DNA of 55,610 bases from Flavobacteriales bacterium (GTDB lineage Bacteria; Bacteroidota; Bacteroidia; Flavobacteriales_D; Sanyastnellaceae), in the NCBI GenBank assembly GCA_015663855.1, contig DQRJ01000006.1, positions 1 to 55,610 of the forward strand, written 5' to 3'. The translations under genes were made by a program, and so were the position numbers. This document shows positions 7,938 to 15,453 of this stretch, piece by piece. Under the pieces are notes generated by a model. That model searched no databases and was not told the origin of the DNA. It saw nothing but the letters and a program-made list of their open reading frames with translations. Numbering within the stretch: position 1 is the stretch's first letter; each line of letters starts with the position of its first letter.

Positions 7938-9998
7938 CACTCCTCTACTTCAATTTCAACAGACAAACTTGTAGCTGCGTATAAAACTATGCGCACCGCA
8001 AGGAGCATGTCTGACCTTTTCGAGGAGCACGCAAAACTCACTTCTAAGTACGTTCACGCGTGCTCAAACGGGCACGAGGCGATACAAGTAGCAGCAGGAT
8101 CTATGTTGAAATCTCAGGACTGGCTCAGTTGCTATTACAGGGATGATAGTATGCTACTTTCTATGGGATTGAAGCCTGAGGAATTGATATTACAGCTTTT
8201 TGCAAAACGTGATGATCCGTTTTCTGGAGGCCGAACCTATTATTGCCACCCCTCATTAAACAGGCCTGATCTTCCTAAAATCCCCCACCAAAGTTCAGCA
8301 ACAGGTATGCAAGCCATTCCAGCAGCTGGAGTTGCCATGGGGCTTCAATACCGAGAACAACAAAGGTTAGACAAATGGGATAAAGGAGAGGCCCCAGTCG
8401 TAATGTGCTCTCTTGGAGATGCAGCCATTACCGAAGGTGAAGTTAGCGAGGCGCTTTATATGACGGCGCTGAAGAAATTACCTATGATTTGGCTTGTCCA
8501 GGATAACGAATGGGATATCTCGGCACACGCATCAGAAATCCGGTTCGGGGATGCAACAACCATGGCAGCTGGATTCCCACCCATAGAAGTACGCAAGGTT
8601 GACGGAACAGACCTCCCGGCTTGCTTAGCATTAATGCAAGAGGTCTTTGACATCGTTAGAGAAGAACGCAGACCGTTCTTAATACATGCAACAGTTCCGC
8701 TTTTAGGACACCACACCTCAGGAGTGAGGAAGGAATTCTATAGAGACGACTTAGAAGAAGCTAGTGCTCGCGACCCTCTTCCTCGTATAGAGAACTATTT
8801 ATTAGATGGCGAAATACTAGATTCCACTTCTCTCGCTTTATTAAAAGCAGAAATAGAGAACGGGGTAGTTGAATCTTTTGAGAAAGCTCGTAATGCCGAG
8901 GAACCGATTTTCACCGAACTTCTAGAACATATTTACGCTCCCACTCCGATTACCGAGGAGAAAGGTACTCGCGAACCTAAAGACGGAGAAACAACACTCA
9001 TGGTCGATTGTGCGCTTCATGCGATACAAGAAATCATGACCGAATATCCCGAATCTCTCTTGTATGGACAGGACGTAGGAAAGCGACTTGGCGGAGTTTT
9101 CCGTGAAACCGCTACTCTTGGAAACAAGTTCGGAGACGACAGAGTATTCAACACACCTATCCAAGAAGCGTTCATCATCGGATCTACTGTAGGGATGTCG
9201 TGTGTGGGACTAAAGCCCATAGTTGAAGTCCAATTCGCGGACTACTTATGGCCTGGTTTAAACCAACTGTTCTCTGAGCTCAGCCGTTCATATTTCCTAT
9301 CTAACGGCAAATGGCCAGTCCATTCTCTAATAAGAGTTCCTATCGGAGCATATGGATCCGGCGGACCTTATCACAGCTCATCTATAGAATCTGTTCTAGC
9401 CAACATTCGAGGAATTAAAGTAGCATATCCATCAAACGGTGCAGACTTAAAAGGACTTCTGAAATCTGCCTTCCACGACCCTAACCCGGTAGTTGTGCTT
9501 GAGCATAAAGGTCTTTATTGGTCAAAAATTCCAGGAACTGAAGCGGCCAAATGCATTGAACCTTCTGAGGATTACATCATTCCGTTCGGAAAAGCAAGAA
9601 CTGTCATTAGCGCTACTGATACAGAGAACCCATGCTGTTCTATTATCACATATGGGCGTGGAGTTTATTGGGCTATAGAAGCCGCAAAAGAATATCCAGG
9701 AGTAGTTGAAATCATTGACCTCAGAACCATTGTTCCTGTCGATTTCGAGGCTATTTCCTCAAGCATCAAACGCACAAATCGCTGCTTAATTCTTTCCGAA
9801 GAATCTATTTCAAACAGTTTCGCTCAAGCCCTTTGCGGGAGAGTTGCAAAAGAATGTTTCGAGCACTTAGACGCTGCCCCTCAGACGCTTGGAAGCGTAG
9901 AGTTACCTGCCATTCCGCTTAATGAAGCGATGGAACAGGAGGTCTTGCCTAACGCTAAAAAAGTGGCTGCCGTTATTGGCACGTTGCTTGATTATTAG
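7929..9998 (+). CDS. fused 2-oxoacid dehydrogenase E1 alpha/beta subunit
   Basis: This 689-residue thiamine-diphosphate enzyme is the decarboxylating E1 component of a 2-oxoacid dehydrogenase complex, most like the branched-chain (2-oxoisovalerate) type that feeds acyl groups to E2 lipoyl domains. Residues 1-330 are the alpha part, with the ThDP motif beginning GDA (163) and ending at Asn193 (DNEWDIS). Residues from about 355 are the beta part (LYGQDVGKRLGGVFRET, VEVQFADYLWPG, EESISN). Alpha-beta fusion is usual in Bacteroidota, so it is not a frameshift. Substrate choice between pyruvate and branched-chain acids cannot be settled by eye. No E2 or E3 gene lies in the window. A secreted unknown follows six bases downstream. 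Confidence 0.9.
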   Translation: MSQHSSTSISTDKLVAAYKTMRTARSMSDLFEEHAKLTSKYVHACSNGHEAIQVAAGSMLKSQDWLSCYYRDDSMLLSMGLKPEELILQLFAKRDDPFSGGRTYYCHPSLNRPDLPKIPHQSSATGMQAIPAAGVAMGLQYREQQRLDKWDKGEAPVVMCSLGDAAITEGEVSEALYMTALKKLPMIWLVQDNEWDISAHASEIRFGDATTMAAGFPPIEVRKVDGTDLPACLALMQEVFDIVREERRPFLIHATVPLLGHHTSGVRKEFYRDDLEEASARDPLPRIENYLLDGEILDSTSLALLKAEIENGVVESFEKARNAEEPIFTELLEHIYAPTPITEEKGTREPKDGETTLMVDCALHAIQEIMTEYPESLLYGQDVGKRLGGVFRETATLGNKFGDDRVFNTPIQEAFIIGSTVGMSCVGLKPIVEVQFADYLWPGLNQLFSELSRSYFLSNGKWPVHSLIRVPIGAYGSGGPYHSSSIESVLANIRGIKVAYPSNGADLKGLLKSAFHDPNPVVVLEHKGLYWSKIPGTEAAKCIEPSEDYIIPFGKARTVISATDTENPCCSIITYGRGVYWAIEAAKEYPGVVEIIDLRTIVPVDFEAISSSIKRTNRCLILSEESISNSFAQALCGRVAKECFEHLDAAPQTLGSVELPAIPLNEAMEQEVLPNAKKVAAVIGTLLDY

Positions 9999-10004
9999 TC
10001 GAAT

Positions 10005-10676
10005 ATGATTAAGACTAGACACATCTTTTTTGCGCTCGCTATTAACATCTCTCTTTTGAGCTTTAACAGTCTTTCAGCCCAAACAGATCAATCTTCGGCA
10101 TCATTCTCAGGAGTAATAACATACTCTTGCGAGCCCATTAAGAAGAACGGGTTCGCTCCTTTCGAAGTAATAGTCGTAACCCACAATGGTCAATTTCGCA
10201 TCACCGAGAGTTCCGAATCCGGAAAATCCCAATCATTCCTACTGCTTGGCTCCGCTCAGGGATCTGTAAATCAATTCACCTTTTTCGGTACTGAAATAGC
10301 TTTAACAGGACCCCTTCCTAAAGCGACTCTCGACTCTCCTTCTAACCCCGAAATCGGAATATCCTCGACCCCTCAAATCATTGCCGGTACTTCGTGTATT
10401 CCTTGTGGTGGAAATAACTGGTGCGCCCCCTCTTTAGGTCTCGCCCCAGCAGGATGGCCGGGCTCGAGCCTCCCTTTAAAGGCGACCATCATCTATGGCG
10501 AAGTCTCGTACATGATCATCGCTACGTCAGTTCTTCAGCTCGACCCGAAGGAATTTCGACGAAACGCCACCTACGGCGACTCGTTCATTATCGACAAAGA
10601 CAGAACCATTGTCGATGCGAAGGGATTCGTAGAGCTATTTCAGCTCACTCCCCCAACTGACGCGATACGCTATTAA
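10005..10676 (+). CDS. exported protein of unknown function
   Basis: This 223-residue protein has a clear signal peptide (MIKTRHIFFALAINISLLSF, cleavage near LSAQ at about 26). The mature part has two close cysteines in CIPCGGNNWC and an AGWPGSS loop, otherwise beta-rich without a known motif. It begins six bases after the E1 stop, suggesting co-transcription, yet its exported nature does not fit a role in the cytoplasmic E1 complex. It is convergent with the porin gene 21 bp downstream. Function unknown. Confidence 0.7.
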   Translation: MIKTRHIFFALAINISLLSFNSLSAQTDQSSASFSGVITYSCEPIKKNGFAPFEVIVVTHNGQFRITESSESGKSQSFLLLGSAQGSVNQFTFFGTEIALTGPLPKATLDSPSNPEIGISSTPQIIAGTSCIPCGGNNWCAPSLGLAPAGWPGSSLPLKATIIYGEVSYMIIATSVLQLDPKEFRRNATYGDSFIIDKDRTIVDAKGFVELFQLTPPTDAIRY

Positions 10677-10697
10677 GCACGTTTCAGCTTTCGAACC

Positions 10698-11822
10698 TTA
10701 GAACGAGAGCTCAAATTGAATACGACCCATATAAGTAGCGTCCCCGCCTCCCTCTTGAATCATAGAGAAGTCTGACTGCACCTTTAGATTGTGGCCGTCC
10801 AGGTATTTCGACACACCTAAAGTGTACATCGAAATATCATCCTCGCCGATAACAACCTCATGCGTAATCGACGTAAACCTTGCCGACACCTCACAGTTAC
10901 TCATAAACAAATACCCCGCCTGCACATTCGCTCCAGAGCCAGTATAAAAATACTCTACTCCGTCTACGGGTGTATAAACAACTGGACCTCCTTTAGCTGA
11001 CTTGACAGCATACTCAGCCATAACCGATAGACCTTGATACTTAAACATCATATCAGCAAATACGGTACTTAAAGTCCTCGTGCTGAATAAGAAACTCCCT
11101 GTATTACCTCTCTGCCTAGAAGCGTTATCGTTATAGTCATAAGTGACACCTAGAGACAACTTCGGGTTCTCTTCTCTTTTAAGATCGGCCCCGAAATAAT
11201 CGCCTTTTCCGGCAAATGCACCGAACGGCAGCAGCTCAACCCTCCCCGTATAATCAAAACCTCCGTAGTTCCCTGTCGTAATATTCCTGCCTTCTCCTTG
11301 AGAAATAGAAACCGCAGCTTCCCCTATCATTCCACCTAATTCAAAATTATGATGTATCTGAATCCCCATGTCTCTATCGATATTGTACTTAGAATTAAGG
11401 AGCGATCTATCTACAAACTGAAGCTTCGCTGAGCTCATTACACGCTCTCTATTTCCTGGAAGCTTCGTCTGTCCAAACCACAGCTGAGTTTTCGGCCCCA
11501 TATTATACATGACTACTGCATCCAGTATCATTCTTGCGGAGTTGTTCGTCTCAGGAATAGGACTTCCGTGATCTCTATTAGTCAACCCTAGCTCTAACTT
11601 GTAAGAAAACTTGGGATTGATAGCTACACCTTGAAACTTAAGTCTTGCACGTCTAACGAGGATATTAGTTTCGAATTCATCACCTGTCATCTCAACAGAA
11701 GCAAGACTTTGTATTCTACCACTAAACTTCATCGTTGATGAACCCGCCAAGTTTTGCGCTGCCGCACTATTGACGTAGCAAAAAGAACAAACTGCTGCAA
11801 TAGAAAGTAAAAATTTATTCAT
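10698..11822 (-). CDS. OprO/OprP-like porin
   Basis: This 374-residue outer-membrane porin has a signal peptide (cleavage near AAAQ, about residue 23) and a beta-barrel of the phosphate-selective porin O/P family. Typical early strands are visible: FSGRIQS, NILVRRARLKFQG, YKLELGLTN, and the segment WFGQTKLPGNRERVMSS followed by DRSLLN. It ends in IQFELSF with a C-terminal Phe, the usual outer-membrane insertion signal. The family name implies phosphate or polyphosphate, but in Bacteroidota such porins occur in varied contexts, so the substrate is open. It is separated from queE by about 70 bp on the same strand. Confidence 0.85.
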   Translation of the reverse strand: MNKFLLSIAAVCSFCYVNSAAAQNLAGSSTMKFSGRIQSLASVEMTGDEFETNILVRRARLKFQGVAINPKFSYKLELGLTNRDHGSPIPETNNSARMILDAVVMYNMGPKTQLWFGQTKLPGNRERVMSSAKLQFVDRSLLNSKYNIDRDMGIQIHHNFELGGMIGEAAVSISQGEGRNITTGNYGGFDYTGRVELLPFGAFAGKGDYFGADLKREENPKLSLGVTYDYNDNASRQRGNTGSFLFSTRTLSTVFADMMFKYQGLSVMAEYAVKSAKGGPVVYTPVDGVEYFYTGSGANVQAGYLFMSNCEVSARFTSITHEVVIGEDDISMYTLGVSKYLDGHNLKVQSDFSMIQEGGGDATYMGRIQFELSF

Positions 11823-11894
11823 CTTAACAATTAATCGTGGTGCAAAGAAACGCTCAAAATTTACACCTAATGTTAAGTGTACGTTATATTCATC

Positions 11895-12509
11895 TTATCG
11901 TATCCCCAGATACTTATGGGTCTGAATGCTTAGTGACCAAACCGCACCCTTCTGGGTCTTCAAAAAGTCCAACATCATATCCGTCACCTTCTCCTTCCTA
12001 CTCCATTCTGGCTGAAGATAAAGGAGGGTGCTCTCTCCCACTTTCATCGCATGCTCCTGCGACCAAGTCAAATCTTGCTTATTTACCACAACGACCTTTA
12101 ACTCATCCGCTCTTGCGTAACTCTCTTCTAGACACGCCTTAAATCTCTTAGGAGAAAGCGTAATCCAATCAAACTCTCCTCTTATCGAATACGCCCCTGA
12201 AGTTTCTAAATGAACCCTCAGACCCGCCGACTTCAACTCCGAGGTAAGCGCATGAAGATCATACATACAAGGCTCACCACCAGTTATTACGACCATCGAG
12301 ATCTTACTCTCCACAGCTCCTTTTACGATCTCCTCCACCGAAACCTCTTCATGATCACCAGCCTCCCAACTTTCTTTCACATCGCACCAAGAACAGCCTA
12401 CATCACAACCTGCAAGCCTTATGAAATATGCCTGAACACCTGAATATCTCCCCTCACCCTGAAGTGACGGAAAAACTTCCATAATGGGATATTTCGTTTC
12501 TAAAGACAT
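11895..12509 (-). CDS. queE: 7-carboxy-7-deazaguanine synthase (QueE)
   Basis: QueE is a radical SAM enzyme that contracts the ring of 6-carboxytetrahydropterin to 7-carboxy-7-deazaguanine, on the route to queuosine in tRNA. The 204-residue protein has the QueE opening PSLQGEGRYSG and the cluster ligands Cys35, Cys39 and Cys42 (C-x3-C-x2-C, GCDVGCSWCDV). It then shows the SAM-site segment VVITGGEPCM and the late LSIQTHKYLGIR. It lies seven bases after rimO, forming the tail of the ftsY-rimO-queE run. Other queuosine genes are not in the window. Confidence 0.93.
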   Translation of the reverse strand: MSLETKYPIMEVFPSLQGEGRYSGVQAYFIRLAGCDVGCSWCDVKESWEAGDHEEVSVEEIVKGAVESKISMVVITGGEPCMYDLHALTSELKSAGLRVHLETSGAYSIRGEFDWITLSPKRFKACLEESYARADELKVVVVNKQDLTWSQEHAMKVGESTLLYLQPEWSRKEKVTDMMLDFLKTQKGAVWSLSIQTHKYLGIR

Positions 12510-12516
12510 TAATTCA

Positions 12517-13830
12517 CTACGCTAATTCACCGTCTAAATCGAAAGCAGTAGCTCCAGTGATTTTCACCTTCACGAAATCACCGACTCTTAAATGCAAATC
12601 ATCAGCTACAGGAATACGAACCTCGTTATCTACATCAGGTGAATCATACTCCGTCCTCCCAAGCCAAAACCCACCTTCACACCTATCAATCATCACCTTA
12701 AAAACCTTACCTATATGCCTAAGGTTTAATTCCTCTGAAATGCCCGCTTGAAGCTCCATCACTTCATCAACCCTTTTCTTCTTTACCTCCTCTGGCACAT
12801 CGTCCTCCAAATTGTATGCGTGAGTGTTTTCTTCGTGAGAATAAGTAAAACACCCGAGTCTCTCGAACTTCATTCTCCCGATCCAATCTAGCAAGTTTGC
12901 GTGATCGTCTTCAGTTTCTCCAGGAAATCCGACAATAAGCGTCGTACGAATAGCAATCCCAGGCACTCTAGCTCGGATATCGGCAAGAAGTGATTCAGTT
13001 TTCTCCTGAGTTATTCCTCGACGCATTGATTTCAAGATGGAATCACTCGCGTGCTGAAGTGGCATATCTAAATAATCACACACCTTCTTCGACTCCGCCA
13101 TAACATCAATTACGTCCATAGGAAACCCCGATGGGAACGCATAATGAAGACGTATCCAGTCTATCCCTTCTACCCCCTCTAACGCTCTAACTAACTCCGC
13201 TAATCGACGCTCTTTATAAATATCAAGCCCGTAATAAGTCAGATCCTGAGCAATTAAAATCAGCTCCCTAACTCCTTGATTAGCAAGAGCCTCAGCCGAC
13301 TTAACTAAATCTTCAATTGGAGTCGAAACATGCTTCCCTCTCATAAGTGGAATCGCACAAAAAGCACACGGTCTATCACACCCCTCAGCGATCTTCAAAT
13401 AGGCATAATGAGCTGGCGTCGTAAGCAACCTCTCTCCCACAAGCTCCTTTTTATAATCAGCCCTCAACGTCTTTAAAAGTCTCGGCAAATCCCTAGTACC
13501 AAACCAAGCATCCACTTCCGGTATCCCCTCAGACAACTCCTCCTCATATCTCTGAGACAGACATCCCGTAACGTAAACCTTCTCTACCGCTCCCTCTTTC
13601 TTTGCCTGAGCAAATCGTAAAATAGTGTCAATACTCTCTTGCTTCGCTGATTCGATAAATCCGCACGTATTAATTACCACGATTCCGAAGTCATCTACCC
13701 GTGACTCGTGCTCGACATCGAAGTCATTTGCACGAAGTTGAGCCATTAATTGCTCCGAGTCGTACATGTTTTTCGCACACCCTAGAGTTACAACGTTTAC
13801 TTTACGTGGGTTTGAAGATCTTGCTCTCAT
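12517..13830 (-). CDS. rimO: ribosomal protein S12 methylthiotransferase (RimO)
   Basis: RimO adds a methylthio group to a conserved Asp of ribosomal protein S12 using two iron-sulfur clusters and SAM. The 437-residue length fits. The N-terminal UPF0004 domain carries cysteines in LGCAKN, NTCGFIESAKQES and VTGCLSQRY. The radical SAM domain has GCDRPCAFCAIPLMRGKH (C-x3-C-x2-C), and a TRAM domain ends the protein. IESAKQES and the size favour RimO over MiaB. It sits 15 bp after ftsY and seven bases before queE, a run with translation-related roles. Confidence 0.95.
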   Translation of the reverse strand: MRARSSNPRKVNVVTLGCAKNMYDSEQLMAQLRANDFDVEHESRVDDFGIVVINTCGFIESAKQESIDTILRFAQAKKEGAVEKVYVTGCLSQRYEEELSEGIPEVDAWFGTRDLPRLLKTLRADYKKELVGERLLTTPAHYAYLKIAEGCDRPCAFCAIPLMRGKHVSTPIEDLVKSAEALANQGVRELILIAQDLTYYGLDIYKERRLAELVRALEGVEGIDWIRLHYAFPSGFPMDVIDVMAESKKVCDYLDMPLQHASDSILKSMRRGITQEKTESLLADIRARVPGIAIRTTLIVGFPGETEDDHANLLDWIGRMKFERLGCFTYSHEENTHAYNLEDDVPEEVKKKRVDEVMELQAGISEELNLRHIGKVFKVMIDRCEGGFWLGRTEYDSPDVDNEVRIPVADDLHLRVGDFVKVKITGATAFDLDGELA

Positions 13831-13845
13831 AAGTAAATACTTGAG

Positions 13846-14865
13846 TTATTTTTCATCTAGAGATTCCGGAAGAAGCGAGTCTATAAAGTCGAGTGGATGA
13901 AAATCCTGAAGATCCTCCATTTTCTCTCCTACTCCGATGTATCGAACTGGAATCTTTACTTGATCGCAAACAGCTATAACGGCACCGCCTTTAGCTGTCC
14001 CGTCAAGCTTAGTCACGATAAGACCGGTAATATCTGTGGCTTGAGCGAATTGGGTGGCTTGAACAAGCGCGTTTTGGCCTGTAGAACCATCAATAACGAG
14101 CCAAACCTCATGAGGAGCGTCCGAAACAATCTTATCCATCACCCTCTTAATCTTCGTCAACTCCGCCATCAAGCCTACTTTATTGTGCAAGCGGCCGGCC
14201 GTGTCAATGATTACCACATCTGCTCCCTGTGCTTTCGCTGACTCTAGAGTATCGAACGCTACAGCAGCTGGGTCGGCTCCCATACCTTGCGAAATCACAG
14301 GGACTCCGACTCTTTCAGCCCAAATAGTTAATTGTTCCACCGCAGCAGCTCTGAAAGTATCCGCCGCACCTAAAACGACCTTCTTCCCTTCCGACTTATA
14401 CCTATGAGCAAGCTTCCCTATGCTTGTAGTCTTTCCCACTCCATTCACACCTACAACTAGAATAACAGCGGGGCCTTCTGCCGGCTTTACGCTTTCTACA
14501 GAAAAGGGTGGGTGGTTCGTGAGAGCAGATTCAATATCGTCTCCTACAAGGAGATAAGCGATTTCTTCGCGGAGCATCTTAACAAGCTCGTTTTGGTCTA
14601 CATATGCTTCCCAAACAGCTCTCTTCCTCAATCTCTCAATAATCCTTTCCGTGGTATCTACTCCTACGTCTGACATCATCAGCGCCTCCTCTAAATCTTC
14701 AAGGAGATCATCATTAATTTTTCTTTTCCCGGTAAAAACACGTGCGATACGACTAAACACACTGCGCTTTGATTTCTCAAGCCCAGCGTCCAATGAAGCT
14801 TTTTTCTCAACCTGATCCTCAGATTGCGGCTTCTCTTTTCCGAATAATCGTTTAAAAAAACTCAT
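13846..14865 (-). CDS. ftsY: signal recognition particle receptor FtsY
   Basis: FtsY is the SRP receptor GTPase that docks ribosome-SRP complexes at the inner membrane. The 339-residue protein has a short Lys-rich N-terminal region (FKRLFGKEKP), the four-helix N domain, then the G domain with the P-loop GVNGVGKTTSIGKLA, DTFRAAAVEQL, DTAGRLHNK and TKLDGTAKGG, ending in YIGVGEKMEDLQDF. It follows the rpmG-bL38 pair on the same strand but is separated from it by a strong hairpin terminator, and it leads into rimO. Confidence 0.97.
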   Translation of the reverse strand: MSFFKRLFGKEKPQSEDQVEKKASLDAGLEKSKRSVFSRIARVFTGKRKINDDLLEDLEEALMMSDVGVDTTERIIERLRKRAVWEAYVDQNELVKMLREEIAYLLVGDDIESALTNHPPFSVESVKPAEGPAVILVVGVNGVGKTTSIGKLAHRYKSEGKKVVLGAADTFRAAAVEQLTIWAERVGVPVISQGMGADPAAVAFDTLESAKAQGADVVIIDTAGRLHNKVGLMAELTKIKRVMDKIVSDAPHEVWLVIDGSTGQNALVQATQFAQATDITGLIVTKLDGTAKGGAVIAVCDQVKIPVRYIGVGEKMEDLQDFHPLDFIDSLLPESLDEK

Positions 14866-14878
14866 ACTTACCTTTTTT

Positions 14879-14912
14879 ACAAAAAAAAGGCCGGCTCGAT
14901 TAAGAGCCAGCC
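14879..14912 (-). terminator. intrinsic terminator after bL38
   Basis: On the minus strand GGCTGGCTC pairs with GAGCCGGCC (one mismatch-type pair) around a six-base loop and is followed by eight Ts. It lies between the bL38 stop and the ftsY start, so it should separate abundant ribosomal-protein mRNA from ftsY-rimO-queE. Confidence 0.85.
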
Positions 14913-14948
14913 AAAGTCAATAAAGCATGGCTACTGCCATAGGAAAGA

Positions 14949-15101
14949 TTACTTCGCGAAGAAGTCCTTTACCTTATCGTTGTGAACGATTAACTCTACA
15001 AATGAATATGCACCTGATTGCTCACTGCGCACCATCTTGATCACTTTCGTGTGTTGCTTTCCTCCACCTTTCTGGAGTGACGCTACTACTTTCTTAGCCA
15101 T
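14949..15101 (-). CDS. ribosomal protein bL38 (DUF4295)
   Basis: A 50-codon gene encodes MAKKVVASLQ... ending NDKVKDFFAK, rich in Lys and Gly. It matches the small Bacteroidota DUF4295 family, reported as large-subunit protein bL38 in the Flavobacterium johnsoniae ribosome structure. Its place between rpmG and ftsY is the usual one. It starts 18 bp after the rpmG stop and ends before a strong terminator. I read it directly because it is shorter than many gene finders allow. Confidence 0.9.
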   Translation of the reverse strand: MAKKVVASLQKGGGKQHTKVIKMVRSEQSGAYSFVELIVHNDKVKDFFAK

Positions 15102-15119
15102 AGTCTTACAGTTTCAGGG

Positions 15120-15302
15120 TTACTTAATCTCTTTATGAACTGTGTACTTGCGTAACACAGGGTTGAACTTCTTGAGTTCCATACGATCAGGCGTGTTCTT
15201 CCTGTTCTTTGTTGTCACATAACGTGACGTACCTGGACGGCCTGAGTCTTTATGCTCAGTACACTCTAGGATTACTTGTACACGGTTGCCTTTCTTGGCC
15301 AT
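15120..15302 (-). CDS. rpmG: 50S ribosomal protein L33 (RpmG)
   Basis: This 60-residue bL33 starts at MAKKGNRVQVILECTEHK and continues through SRYVTTKNRKNTPDR and LRKYTVHKEIK. An in-frame ATG 17 codons upstream (15353) coincides with the promoter -33 element, so the internal ATG at 15302 is the real start. The usual partner rpmB (L28) is not upstream; ftsK lies there on the other strand. Confidence 0.95.
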   Translation of the reverse strand: MAKKGNRVQVILECTEHKDSGRPGTSRYVTTKNRKNTPDRMELKKFNPVLRKYTVHKEIK

Positions 15303-15321
15303 AGCTTCGAGAATTGGAGGG

Positions 15322-15353
15322 CAAAGATAGTCAAACTTTCCTTTAAAAACCAA
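15322..15353 (-). promoter_or_regulatory. promoter of rpmG-bL38
   Basis: On the minus strand TTG (15353-15351) lies 21 nt before TATCTTTG (15329-15322), a full match to the Bacteroidota promoter. The box ends 19 bases before the rpmG ATG at 15302. It also rules out the longer rpmG reading frame. Confidence 0.75.
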
Positions 15354-15453
15354 CGATTCACCAACCTCTTGATTTGAACACTAAAACGTGAACAAGGAGA
15401 GCGCAATGTACTACGCAGACAGACTTTACCGTTTAATTTTACAGATTAGCACC

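Noticed and set aside
7929..9998. E1 alpha/beta fusion as a frameshift or artefact
   Set aside because: Fused alpha-beta E1 of this length is normal in Bacteroidota, and the linker is continuous coding sequence.
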